Origin: CAYMST01 sp964393115
Lineage (GTDB): Bacteria; Bacteroidota; Bacteroidia; Cytophagales; Cyclobacteriaceae
Assembly: GCA_964393115.1 (NCBI GenBank)
Contig: CAYMST010000117.1
Coordinates: 1-13,960, forward strand
Length of the DNA: 13,960 bases
Direction: 5' to 3'
Positions 5,975-13,534 of this stretch are shown here, in pieces (positions within the stretch are counted from its first letter, which is position 1; each line of letters opens with the position of its first letter). Under the pieces are notes generated by a model, which searched no databases, had not been told where the DNA came from, and saw only the letters and a list, made by a program, of their open reading frames with translations. A program made the translations under genes and the position numbers.

Positions 5975-6912
5975 ATAATTCTTCAATATCCTTTCGTTCT
6001 ACTTTGATATCTTTAGTTCACCGAAATCAAAAGATTGTGATTGGATAGCCTTTTCATTCGGCATGAGTCTGTCTGCAACATTCATATTTGGTCGCTGCCA
6101 CTAGTCTGGTTCGCCTATTCCGTGGAGACTTCTGTTTAATTTGACATCCAATCAATGGTCTAACTTTATTATCCATTTTTTGACGGACAAAATCGACTTA
6201 ATTATTGTCCACATTGCTTTGAATAAATTGATTGTAAACTATTTATTCATTGTTACTTTATGCTTCTTAAACATTTTGACCGGTAGCATTTTCCTTACAG
6301 ACGTAAGGCCGGAAGAAGCTTGGAAAAAGGAAGTCGCTCGATTTTGGTTTAAAGTTAACCCTTCGACCTAGCCGACAGCAGCAGTGAAACACCAATACTT
6401 ATATTCTAAGTGGTTATTATTCGCTTCAAGTGTTGGGAAAAAGTTGGTAATATTCTTTTAACCCTAATACATCTTGAAAAAAATTATGAGCTTCGTGTTT
6501 CCCTTAAGCTTACAGAATAAAAATCAACTTTGATGAAATTCATAAAGCAATCTGTGACCAGTGATTTTAAACTACTGTTTGACTAATTATGGCTCTTATG
6601 AGGTTTCAAGCCCAGCTTAAAGTAATATGTCTTTCCTAAACCAAACAGCAACAGCTCCCTTGTTACAGCCATCAGAAAATCATATGGAGTCCATCAGGTA
6701 ATGATACAAAAGAGTGATTTTGAGCGGTATATTACGAAGTTTTCTATCCGCCTTTAATATAGAGTTTATATACCAAAAATGGTATTAAACCTGACAACAA
6801 CTAATACCGAATAAGAGAGCTCCATAAATCTCAAATCAAATTCTGGTTCTTAGTTCGATCAGACTTATTTCATACTTAGCTTCGCAAATAAATAATAGTC
6901 TGACAAACCTTT
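5975..6912. other. 938-bp gene-poor region
   Basis: I find no gene here that I can support. The longest plus-strand open frame (6141-6371) has only a TTG start, is dominated by hydrophobic AT-rich codons and matches no family I know. A minus-strand stretch at 5999-6148 reads like a protein tail broken by one stop (listed separately). A small hairpin CCTTAC-AGAC-GTAAGG lies at 6293-6308. TAGCTTCG at 6877-6884 is a weak candidate -7 box for the GTPase gene, without a TTG partner. The region may be a graveyard of decayed genes. Confidence 0.45.
5999..6148 (-). pseudogene. Possible decayed gene tail, one in-frame stop
   Basis: Reading the minus strand down to a TAG at 5999-6001 gives 33 codons (from 6100) with protein-like composition, including RPNMNVADRLMPNEKA and SFDFGELKISK. 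Directly upstream, in the same frame, a TAG (6101-6103) is preceded by another open stretch ending in VKLNRSLHGIGEPD. Together they look like a protein C-terminus with one nonsense mutation. No family is recognised, and stretches this short can arise by chance. Confidence 0.22.
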
Positions 6913-8130
6913 ATGCAAAAGCCAGCAAGTTCATATACCAGAGTTCCCGTCATCATCCTAAATGGATTTCTAGGGTCTGGTAAAACCACTCTTTTTCGGA
7001 AATTACTTGCGCAAGCCAAGAAGAAAGATATCGCCGTATGCGGTATCGTTAATGACATGAGTGAACTCGACGTGGATGGAGAGCTAATTGGTGCTGGGGA
7101 TGCCGTAGAGCACAATAGGTATATCCTAGAATCCATTCACTCCTGTGTACTGAGCAGTAAAAAGGGCATTGAAAAGCTCGATCAGGCTATCAACAAACTA
7201 CTATCGACCCAAAACCCTGAGTTGATTATCATAGAAACATCCGGTAGTTGTCACCCGTTACCGCTTACAGAGTATTTCAAGAACCACGATCAGGCCATGC
7301 TCACAGGGGTATTTGTGCTTGTCGACAGCTTGATGCTGGGACATGATTATAACTATGGTAGGGATTTAGTCCCTCGAATGCAACAAAATGTAGCACAGAA
7401 CAAGCGTGACACGGTAAACTTACTTGTAGAGCAAATCATGTTCTGTAGCCATCTCATTGTCACGAAAGCGGATCGAATTGAAGAGAGCAAGCTGTCGCAT
7501 ATTGCCTCGTACGTAAAACAGTTAAATCCCTATGCTTCGGCACACTCTGTGCTCTTTGGTAAACTCGCTATCGAATCCTTATTTGAGCTTCAGGAGTACA
7601 ACTACTTCCAGGTGGCACAGCTGGTAGATGAATTAAAGCCTACATTGGAATCTGAAGAGAACGATGATCGACCTTATGACTTAGCAACTAGAGTCATAAA
7701 GGATGACCGACCTTTTCATCCGCAAAGACTTTGGGATGCCTGTCATCAATACTTGGATAAAAGAATATACCGTAGCAAAGGGTTCTTTTGGCTGGCGAGT
7801 CGAGATAAATTTTCGCTTCTATGGAATCAATCTGCCGGTGATATTTGCTTAGAAGTCATTGGATCTTGGAGATCGGGGATAGTTGAAGACAAAAACCATG
7901 GTATTTCAGAATTCGAAATACAACAACTAAAAGACCTACTAAGCAAAGAGACTGGACGTTTTGGAGACCGTCATTGCGACCTTACCGTCATCGGAGACCA
8001 AGCCCACGTAGATCGCTTTACACAAGCCTTAAAGGCATGCTTTCTCACAGATAGCGAAATTGCACTTTGGAAAAATGGCCATCAATTCGATGATCCGTGG
8101 CCTAAAAGAATAGTTAAGATGACTAGCTAA
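6913..8130 (+). CDS. CobW/COG0523-type G3E GTPase with degenerate metal-binding motif
   Basis: A 405-residue cytoplasmic P-loop GTPase. Walker A is GFLGSGKTT (18-26), the switch/Walker B segment is IIIETSG (105-111), and the base-specificity motif is VTKAD (183-187). A C-terminal CobW_C-type domain follows the RPFHPQRLW segment (266-274). Such proteins insert or traffic metals (Co, Zn, Fe, nitrile-hydratase activators). The usual CxCC metal site after the P-loop is replaced here: around residues 76-82 the sequence is HSCVLSS, so only the first cysteine (Cys78) remains. Canonical CxCC metallochaperone chemistry is therefore doubtful and the protein belongs to a divergent subgroup. No cobalamin, zinc-uptake or hydratase gene lies next to it, and no obvious Zur-type operator is visible. 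The ATG at 6913 begins about 17 residues before the P-loop, as expected. Confidence 0.88.
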   Translation: MQKPASSYTRVPVIILNGFLGSGKTTLFRKLLAQAKKKDIAVCGIVNDMSELDVDGELIGAGDAVEHNRYILESIHSCVLSSKKGIEKLDQAINKLLSTQNPELIIIETSGSCHPLPLTEYFKNHDQAMLTGVFVLVDSLMLGHDYNYGRDLVPRMQQNVAQNKRDTVNLLVEQIMFCSHLIVTKADRIEESKLSHIASYVKQLNPYASAHSVLFGKLAIESLFELQEYNYFQVAQLVDELKPTLESEENDDRPYDLATRVIKDDRPFHPQRLWDACHQYLDKRIYRSKGFFWLASRDKFSLLWNQSAGDICLEVIGSWRSGIVEDKNHGISEFEIQQLKDLLSKETGRFGDRHCDLTVIGDQAHVDRFTQALKACFLTDSEIALWKNGHQFDDPWPKRIVKMTS

Positions 8131-8493
8131 TCATTGGTACTCGACCACACAAGCATTATACCCTACGAGGCTATCAAACACGATGGCGGGTAAAATATTT
8201 GGAGAAAAAACAGTCTATATCAAAACATGGCTTTACTGAGAAATAGGTCAAATCCATATCATCTATTTTTTAGCTTGTGGCACAAAAACCCTGATATCAG
8301 CATTGCGGTCTTTAGCACTCAACAATAACCTCTACCGTCAATATTGGCCGTAAATACAGACCATAACAATCCAATGCAGGTATTTCAAATTTATGAAGTG
8401 ACCATCAACTTATGTATGTAACCTCTAAGTAAAATTGATTTATCCCAAATTACATCCAGGGAATGAGCTGCTACGTATAGAAATAAACAACTT
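8131..8493. other. 363-bp spacer between the GTPase and glycoside hydrolase genes
   Basis: No intact gene and no clear terminator for the GTPase gene. The minus strand contains a possible frameshifted coding remnant (8263-8404). The promoter of the glycoside hydrolase gene is not obvious; TAAAATTG near 8430 is a poor match to the -7 consensus. Confidence 0.45.
8263..8404 (-). pseudogene. Possible frameshifted gene remnant
   Basis: Two minus-strand open stretches join if one base near 8314 is removed. The first (8404 down to a TAA at 8312-8314) contains FEIPALDCYGLYLRP and LTVEVIVEC. The second, one frame over, contains KDRNADIRVFVPQAKK and ends in TAG (8263-8265). The joined product of about 46 residues reads smoothly as a protein tail. 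Upstream, the frame is closed by TGA (8405-8407). I do not recognise the family, and chance is possible at this length. Confidence 0.28.
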
Positions 8494-10203
8494 ATGAACA
8501 TGAAAACAATACTGATAATTCCAGCCCTAGTGATGGTATTACTTCCCATTTTTGGATACACTCAAATCACTACTCAAGCCACCCTATCTACCGATAGTCG
8601 ACTCACTCCTTCTACTGGCATAAACCTAAATTCATTGACCAAACCAACCTGGCAAAACCAATCTTTTTTAGACAGCGTACAAGCACTACATGCCCAAATT
8701 ATTCGATATCCCGGAGGGACAACCTCCCAATATTGGGATTGGCGAAATGGTAAGGTATGGCCGTTGAGCTATTGGCAAAGTAATACTTTTCGAAATCATC
8801 GTAATCTCGCACAAATTACGGCTGCTCCCCATCGGTTAGAAGATCTCAAATTAGCCGTTGACAGCCTGAGTGCCACACCGCTTTTTGTACTCAACGTACT
8901 TTCTGACTCGATTAGTAGTCAAATGGATTTTTTACGTCATGCAAAAAGCATTGGATTAGCGATAAAGTGGATTGAACTGGGTAATGAAATCTACTTTGAG
9001 GAACAGGACTTCACTATCCGTTACCCATTACCAGCTGATTATGCACGCGAAATGTTGATATGGATCGACAGCATTCATGCGGTGTTTCCCAGTGCACGAA
9101 TTGCGGCCATCGGAGCCTCAGAAAACCCATTGACACCAAGTGGTGGCATTTCTCCAACACGAATACAAAATTGGAATGACGAGGTTATTCCTTTACTTCC
9201 ACAAGGAATAGACCTGACTTTTCACCGCTATTACAGGCATGGGAATAACCCAGGTGCTATTGATGTGAGCAAGGTTCTTTCAAATGCATTTAGCGGATAT
9301 GAAGAAGAAAAACGCTACACAGTTGATAACCTGACTCAAGGAAGAAAGGCTTGGTGGACGGAATATAACCTAACAGATAATTTAACCGGCAACCATCTCG
9401 TGGCGACCTCGTGGCTTCATGCTCTGTTCACCAGTATCCTTCATCTCAAAAAATTAGAAGACCCGACAAACGAAATGATAATCATGCACCAAATCACAGG
9501 TAAAGAACCTTTTGGTGCCATAGACGCTTACTTTATGAACGGTGACACCATCCATAATAACATTACCCCTCTAGGAAAAGCCATAGGCCTGCTTCATAAG
9601 GCACAAAATACCACCACCATGGCCACCAAGCTCGATTTCTCTCAAAACCCATCAGTCTCCTCCGAAAATGTTAGTTTCCCGGCTCTCAATGGCTGGCGAT
9701 TTCAAGGTACGGACACTGATAATTTAATCATCTTGAATTCCTCTTCTCAACAAGCGACTATTGATGTATCCGCTATATCGGATCAGCCCTATCAATACAC
9801 GCAACTTAGTTCCTCACAACTTACCGTTCTTGATCCCAAATCTCAACTTGTCCAGATATTCAGCGCCCAACAGTCTACCAAATTAAATGCAGTCCCCTAT
9901 TCATTAACCTTAGTAGAATTAGGTAGTCAAAGTACGCTGAGTAGCACTAAGCAAGACCGAAATAGTGAACCTATTAGTATTTTCCCAAACCCTGTCAAAA
10001 AGGAGTTTTCGATTCACTGGCTAGAGCCATTTCGAGGGAGTGTACAACTCTTAAGTGCAACGGGAAAAATACTGATGAAAGAACAACTGGTCTATACAAA
10101 CTCAAAAAGCTTCCATTTAAACTATATCCAAACCGGTGTTTACCTGCTTGTCATCAACGATTTATCCGGGAATACTAGTGTCAAAAAAATGGTTATCGAA
10201 TAA
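8494..10203 (+). CDS. T9SS-secreted glycoside hydrolase, clan GH-A (arabinofuranosidase-like)
   Basis: A 569-residue secreted enzyme. The signal peptide covers about residues 1-24 (MKTILIIP...FGYTQ). A (beta/alpha)8 catalytic domain follows: RYPGGTTSQYWDWRNG (71-86), typical of GH51-like enzymes; IKWIELGNEIYF (157-168) with probable acid/base Glu165; and AWWTEYNLTDN (286-296) with probable nucleophile Glu290. A beta-sandwich at about 400-476 ends in YSLTLVEL, as in arabinofuranosidases. Residues 493-569 form a type A T9SS sorting domain: ISIFPNPVKKEF, GKILMKEQL, a Tyr/Gly-rich TGVYLLVI strand and a final KKMVIE. The enzyme should be exported by Sec, passed through T9SS and released or anchored at the cell surface. 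It would attack a plant or algal polysaccharide. Family (GH51, GH39 or another GH-A member) and substrate are not certain. No SusCD pair or other CAZyme is adjacent. Confidence 0.85.
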   Translation: MNMKTILIIPALVMVLLPIFGYTQITTQATLSTDSRLTPSTGINLNSLTKPTWQNQSFLDSVQALHAQIIRYPGGTTSQYWDWRNGKVWPLSYWQSNTFRNHRNLAQITAAPHRLEDLKLAVDSLSATPLFVLNVLSDSISSQMDFLRHAKSIGLAIKWIELGNEIYFEEQDFTIRYPLPADYAREMLIWIDSIHAVFPSARIAAIGASENPLTPSGGISPTRIQNWNDEVIPLLPQGIDLTFHRYYRHGNNPGAIDVSKVLSNAFSGYEEEKRYTVDNLTQGRKAWWTEYNLTDNLTGNHLVATSWLHALFTSILHLKKLEDPTNEMIIMHQITGKEPFGAIDAYFMNGDTIHNNITPLGKAIGLLHKAQNTTTMATKLDFSQNPSVSSENVSFPALNGWRFQGTDTDNLIILNSSSQQATIDVSAISDQPYQYTQLSSSQLTVLDPKSQLVQIFSAQQSTKLNAVPYSLTLVELGSQSTLSSTKQDRNSEPISIFPNPVKKEFSIHWLEPFRGSVQLLSATGKILMKEQLVYTNSKSFHLNYIQTGVYLLVINDLSGNTSVKKMVIE

Positions 10204-10312
10204 ATAAAAGGCTTTCAGAACCATGTTTTTCTTAGCCCAAGCTATTATCAAAACATTCATGTTACGTTAAAATATGGTAGATTTAAGTCCTTAATCAAAA
10301 CACTTTACCGAA

Positions 10313-11053
10313 ATGAATGAGCTAATGAACAACGACGAACTAAATCCATCAGAAGAATCCAAACCATTTGAAATAAGAGATAACTCCAAAAGAGCGAAAA
10401 CGTTGCTAATCGTATTCTGGATCCTAATAGCCTTAGTTTTTATAGGACTATTTACGGGATACAATGAGTTGCAGATCCTACAAAAACTACAAGTTGGAGA
10501 GTACGTCTCAGACCAAGAGATTGAGACAAGTGATTTGGTTCAAGCGATTATGGGCTTTTCTCAGTTTGGGTTGTACATCATATCGATTATCGTTTTTCTA
10601 AATTGGTTTAGACGAGCATATGGTAATCTACATAGATTGGGTATTGAATACGTCAAACATCAGGAATCCATGGCGGTATGGGCTTGGGGCATTCCCATAG
10701 TCTGGTTTTACCGCCCTGTGCAAATCATGAATGAGATCTGGACTGAAACCCAGGATCAAATTAAAAAACTTGACGCATCCCATATTATCACAAATGGAGA
10801 CCTAATCATTGGGGTCTGGTGGGCGCTATTTGTTATCTCAAATTTCATTGGCAGGTATATTTTAAAAACGGCCTTCAAAGAAGATACAATTGAAGAGATT
10901 ATCACGGGTACAGAAGCCATGCTCATCTCGGACCTAATTCAAATTCCCGAAGCACTGATGGTAGTGCTTATTGTGCGAAAACTGTCAAGTTTAGAGGCAA
11001 AACTTGCTAACGAAATAGTAAAGTCTGGTGGAAAGGTAGTTTATGACCTATAG
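10313..11053 (+). CDS. DUF4328 family multi-span membrane protein
   Basis: A 246-residue inner-membrane protein. It has a soluble acidic N-terminus (1-27), then hydrophobic segments at about 29-49, 78-97, 122-137, 162-180 and 203-222. The hallmark of DUF4328 is visible: FLNWFRRAYGNLHRLG (95-110) followed by W-x-W-x-IPIVWFYRPVQIMNEIW (123-143). Function of the family is unknown. The ATG at 10313 is used; an in-frame ATG at 10325 would remove only four residues. The gene is 109 bp downstream of the glycoside hydrolase and probably independent. TAGATTTA upstream (about 10275) is a possible but weak -7 box. Confidence 0.85.
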   Translation: MNELMNNDELNPSEESKPFEIRDNSKRAKTLLIVFWILIALVFIGLFTGYNELQILQKLQVGEYVSDQEIETSDLVQAIMGFSQFGLYIISIIVFLNWFRRAYGNLHRLGIEYVKHQESMAVWAWGIPIVWFYRPVQIMNEIWTETQDQIKKLDASHIITNGDLIIGVWWALFVISNFIGRYILKTAFKEDTIEEIITGTEAMLISDLIQIPEALMVVLIVRKLSSLEAKLANEIVKSGGKVVYDL

Positions 11054-11059
11054 GGAATC

Positions 11060-11074
11060 TTTAGTGTCACTAAA
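11060..11074. repeat. 15-bp palindrome after the DUF4328 gene
   Basis: TTTAGTG (11060-11066) and CACTAAA (11068-11074) are perfect reverse complements around a single T, seven bases after the stop codon at 11051-11053. The one-base centre makes an RNA hairpin unlikely. A dimeric-protein operator for the downstream serine hydrolase is possible but 36 bp upstream of its -33 element. Confidence 0.35.
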
Positions 11075-11109
11075 AACCCGTTGGGCTCATTGGTATACAT
11101 AGCTTAAAC

Positions 11110-11135
11110 TTGAAAAATAAATCCTAGTACTTTCG
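11110..11135 (+). promoter_or_regulatory. Candidate promoter of the serine hydrolase gene
   Basis: TTG at 11110-11112, a 15-bp spacer (slightly short) and TACTTTCG at 11128-11135, followed by CCAC. The octamer plus CCAC matches the promoter at 4160-4171 almost exactly. It is about 70 bp upstream of the GTG start. Confidence 0.4.
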
Positions 11136-11204
11136 CCACACCGACCGAAGGTTAGATAAGACTAAGATAAACGTCATAAGAGCCATTAAAACAGACTAAT
11201 ACAC

Positions 11205-12845
11205 GTGAAAAAATTAACCTTCTTACTTGTTCTGCTTCTTGCCATTTCAGCAAACACATACTCGCAAAAACTTGAAAACCAGCTTGATGCTTTAATGGTC
11301 AAACAGTATAGACCTGACGGACCTGGTGCAGTAGCCTTAGTCGTAAAAGACGGAAAAATACTATATCGCAAGGCTTTCGGTATGGCAAACCTAGAACTAG
11401 ATGTTGAAATGAAGCCCGAAAGTGTTTTTCGCATCGGTTCTATCACCAAGCAGTTCACAGCTGTTGCAATACTAAAGTTAAGAGACCAAGGAAAGCTCAG
11501 CCTAGATGATGAACTCACAAAATATATCAAGGACTATCCTACTGATGGTAATACGGTTACCATAAAGCACTTGCTCACACATACATCCGGAGTTAAAAGC
11601 TATACTAGTATGCCAGAGTTTGACGTAGATATCAGAAAAAAGGATTTCGCGCCGTTAGACTTTATCAACTTTTTCAAAGATCAACCTCTGGATTTTAAAC
11701 CAGGTGAAGAGTGGCGATATAGTAATTCGGGTTACTTTATACTGGGGTACATCATTGAAGTAGCAAGTGGTATGAAGTACGAAGAATACATTACTAAGAC
11801 ATTTTTCGAAACGCTTGGCATGACCAGTTCGTACTACGGGTCTCCAAATCGAATCATAAAAAACCGAACCAATGGGTATGGTAAACGAAATGGTAACTTG
11901 ATAAATACCGACTATCTCAGTATGACGACACCATATGCTGCTGGTGCCCTACTCTCCACCGTAGATGATCTATATAAATGGAGCAAGGCAATCATGGATA
12001 ATGAAATAGTTTCAGAGACTTCTAAGGAGGAGGCTCATTCTACTTATGTCCTCAATAACGGAGAAAAAACTGGTTATGGATATGGATGGTCCATAGGGAA
12101 CATTCAAGGTAGCCAACTTATCTCCCATGGAGGAGGTATCAATGGCTTTTTAACGAGCTCCATGTTTTTACCAGAAGAAAAGGTGTTCGTGGCTATTCTA
12201 GGAAATAGTGATTTCAAATTTCCCGGCCAAATAGCTCGAAAAATGGCTGCAATAGCCATTGGTAAACCATATGATTGGAATTCAATACCTGTAGCTGAGG
12301 ACAAGCTAAAATCATATGAAGCAGTCTACGAGGCTAAGAAAGACAAACAACTCATCATCACCTTCAAAAAGGGAAAACTGTTTGCACTACGAACGGGCGG
12401 AAGCAAACAAGAAATAGTGCCCTACGCCACCAACAAGTTTTTCTTTGTAAATAATAAAACGGAAACACTTCATTTTAGTACTGGTACTAACGAAGCGATT
12501 ACATCAGTTACTTCAAAAAGCACAGATTATGACGTGAACTGGTTAAGAACTGAAAAACCAATTCCAACAATCAAAAAAATAGAGGTAGATCCTAAAATTG
12601 CAGAAACTTACCTTGGTAGATATGCATTGGCCCCAACCTTCTTTTTGTCAATATTCCAAGAACAGGATAAAATGTATTTACAAGCTACCGGGCAAGGCAA
12701 GGTGGAGATCGTGCCGTTTGAAGAGAATAAGTTTAACTTAGTAGATATAGATGCCAAGCTAACATTTAACAAAGACGAAAGTGGAAAGATAGTCAGTTTA
12801 ACGCTTCACCAGAACGGAAATCATGAGGCCAAAAAATTGGAGTAA
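11205..12845 (+). CDS. Secreted serine hydrolase (class C beta-lactamase/PBP4-like) with two lipocalin-like C-terminal domains
   Basis: A 546-residue exported hydrolase that starts with GTG. The signal peptide is MKKLTFLLVLLLAISANTYSQ, cleaved near residue 20. The beta-lactamase/transpeptidase domain (about 25-355) has the nucleophile motif SITK (Ser79-Lys82), the tyrosine motif YSN (172-174) with RYSNSGY around it, HLLTHTSG (122-129) and the KTG-equivalent HGG (308-310). Two beta-rich DUF3471/lipocalin-like domains follow at about 365-450 and 460-545; the second begins DPKIAETYLGRYAL. In this family the fold serves D-aminopeptidases, esterases and peptidoglycan-modifying enzymes, so antibiotic resistance should not be assumed. 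Location is probably periplasmic, since there is no lipobox or T9SS tail. It appears monocistronic. Confidence 0.92.
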   Translation: MKKLTFLLVLLLAISANTYSQKLENQLDALMVKQYRPDGPGAVALVVKDGKILYRKAFGMANLELDVEMKPESVFRIGSITKQFTAVAILKLRDQGKLSLDDELTKYIKDYPTDGNTVTIKHLLTHTSGVKSYTSMPEFDVDIRKKDFAPLDFINFFKDQPLDFKPGEEWRYSNSGYFILGYIIEVASGMKYEEYITKTFFETLGMTSSYYGSPNRIIKNRTNGYGKRNGNLINTDYLSMTTPYAAGALLSTVDDLYKWSKAIMDNEIVSETSKEEAHSTYVLNNGEKTGYGYGWSIGNIQGSQLISHGGGINGFLTSSMFLPEEKVFVAILGNSDFKFPGQIARKMAAIAIGKPYDWNSIPVAEDKLKSYEAVYEAKKDKQLIITFKKGKLFALRTGGSKQEIVPYATNKFFFVNNKTETLHFSTGTNEAITSVTSKSTDYDVNWLRTEKPIPTIKKIEVDPKIAETYLGRYALAPTFFLSIFQEQDKMYLQATGQGKVEIVPFEENKFNLVDIDAKLTFNKDESGKIVSLTLHQNGNHEAKKLE

Positions 12846-13006
12846 TTTGGTTTAGTTACCCTCATAAAGAATAAGTTTTGTGCTAAAAGCAAGTCCACTC
12901 CATTTGCGAAGGCTCATAATTCATCACAGTTTTCAGGAGATTCAATATTTATCAAAAAAGAAGAAAGAGCTTCTATTTAAACTACCAACAAATATATTTT
13001 CCACAT

Positions 13007-13092
13007 CAGGAGTCTATTCTTGCTACTAGATTTTTTTATCCCCTAGTCTCTATCAACCAATTAAGCATTTAGATACTAAAATGAGACTCCTG
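13007..13092. repeat. Nested inverted repeat upstream of the NTF2-like gene
   Basis: CAGGAGTCT (13007-13015) and AGACTCCTG (13084-13092) are exact reverse complements 68 bp apart. Inside, ACTAG (13025-13029) and CTAGT (13043-13047) form a second, smaller stem around a T-rich loop. The right arm ends four bases before the TATTTTCG box. It could be a small mobile-repeat remnant (MITE-like) or a regulatory structure. No target-site duplication is clear. Confidence 0.4.
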
Positions 13093-13095
13093 GTT

Positions 13096-13103
13096 TATTT
13101 TCG
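13096..13103 (+). promoter_or_regulatory. Candidate -7 box of the NTF2-like gene
   Basis: TATTTTCG, identical to the octamer at 4160-4167, about 66 bp upstream of the ATG at 13169. No TTG sits at the expected distance upstream, so the assignment rests on the octamer alone. Confidence 0.35.
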
Positions 13104-13168
13104 ATAGTCATCATAATATAAAGCCAACCAATCGGTTAATTTAGGCCGGTAAATTCAGCTTAAAGAAA

Positions 13169-13534
13169 ATGAAACAAGAAATACTAAACGCCGAAAAAAA
13201 GCTCTTAGAAGCTATGAAAGTCGGTGACACAGAGACGTTAGATGCACTATTTCACGACGATCTACTCTTTGTCATCCCAACTGGTCAGACGGTAACTAAG
13301 GAAATGGACCTTTCTAATTTTAAGTCGGGTAACTTAAAAATCGAGATGATTTCTTCTAGCGAACCAGAAGTCAGTATCATCGGTGATAACGCGATTGCCT
13401 CGGTACGAATTGACATGAAGGGACATTTTATAGACCATCCCATAGATGGATCATATACTTATACCAGGACCTGGAAGCGCATACATGACCAATGGAAGGT
13501 GATCGGCGGTGCCGGAGTCCGACTTCCAGCATAA
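13169..13534 (+). CDS. NTF2-like (DUF4440/SnoaL-type) protein
   Basis: A 121-residue soluble protein with no signal peptide. It begins with the helix EILNAEKKLLEAMKVGDTETLDALFHDDLLFVIPTG, in which a charged helix leads into the 'LFHDDLLFV.P.G' strand. The C-terminal strands carry YTRTWKR and QWKVIGGAGV. This is the cone-shaped NTF2-like fold as seen in DUF4440 and SnoaL-like proteins, at the normal length of about 120-130 residues. Members bind small hydrophobic ligands or act as isomerases or simple dimeric domains, so function cannot be deduced. The gene stands alone, preceded by an inverted repeat and a TATTTTCG box. Confidence 0.85.
   Translation: MKQEILNAEKKLLEAMKVGDTETLDALFHDDLLFVIPTGQTVTKEMDLSNFKSGNLKIEMISSSEPEVSIIGDNAIASVRIDMKGHFIDHPIDGSYTYTRTWKRIHDQWKVIGGAGVRLPA

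Larger units (their letters stand above)
12846..13168. other. 323-bp spacer with nested inverted repeats
   Basis: No gene seen. The notable element is a nested inverted repeat at 13007-13092 (listed separately). The candidate -7 box TATTTTCG of the next gene lies at 13096-13103. AGAAG-AAAGAG-CTTCT near 12960-12975 is a very weak hairpin. Confidence 0.5.

Noticed and set aside
6141..6371. 76-codon open frame in the gene-poor region
   Set aside because: TTG start only, AT-driven hydrophobic composition, no recognisable domain, no promoter or terminator.
11205..12845. Reading the serine hydrolase as an antibiotic-resistance beta-lactamase
   Set aside because: The S-x-x-K/Y-S-N/H-G-G set and the two DUF3471-like domains are those of the broad, mostly non-resistance serine hydrolase family.
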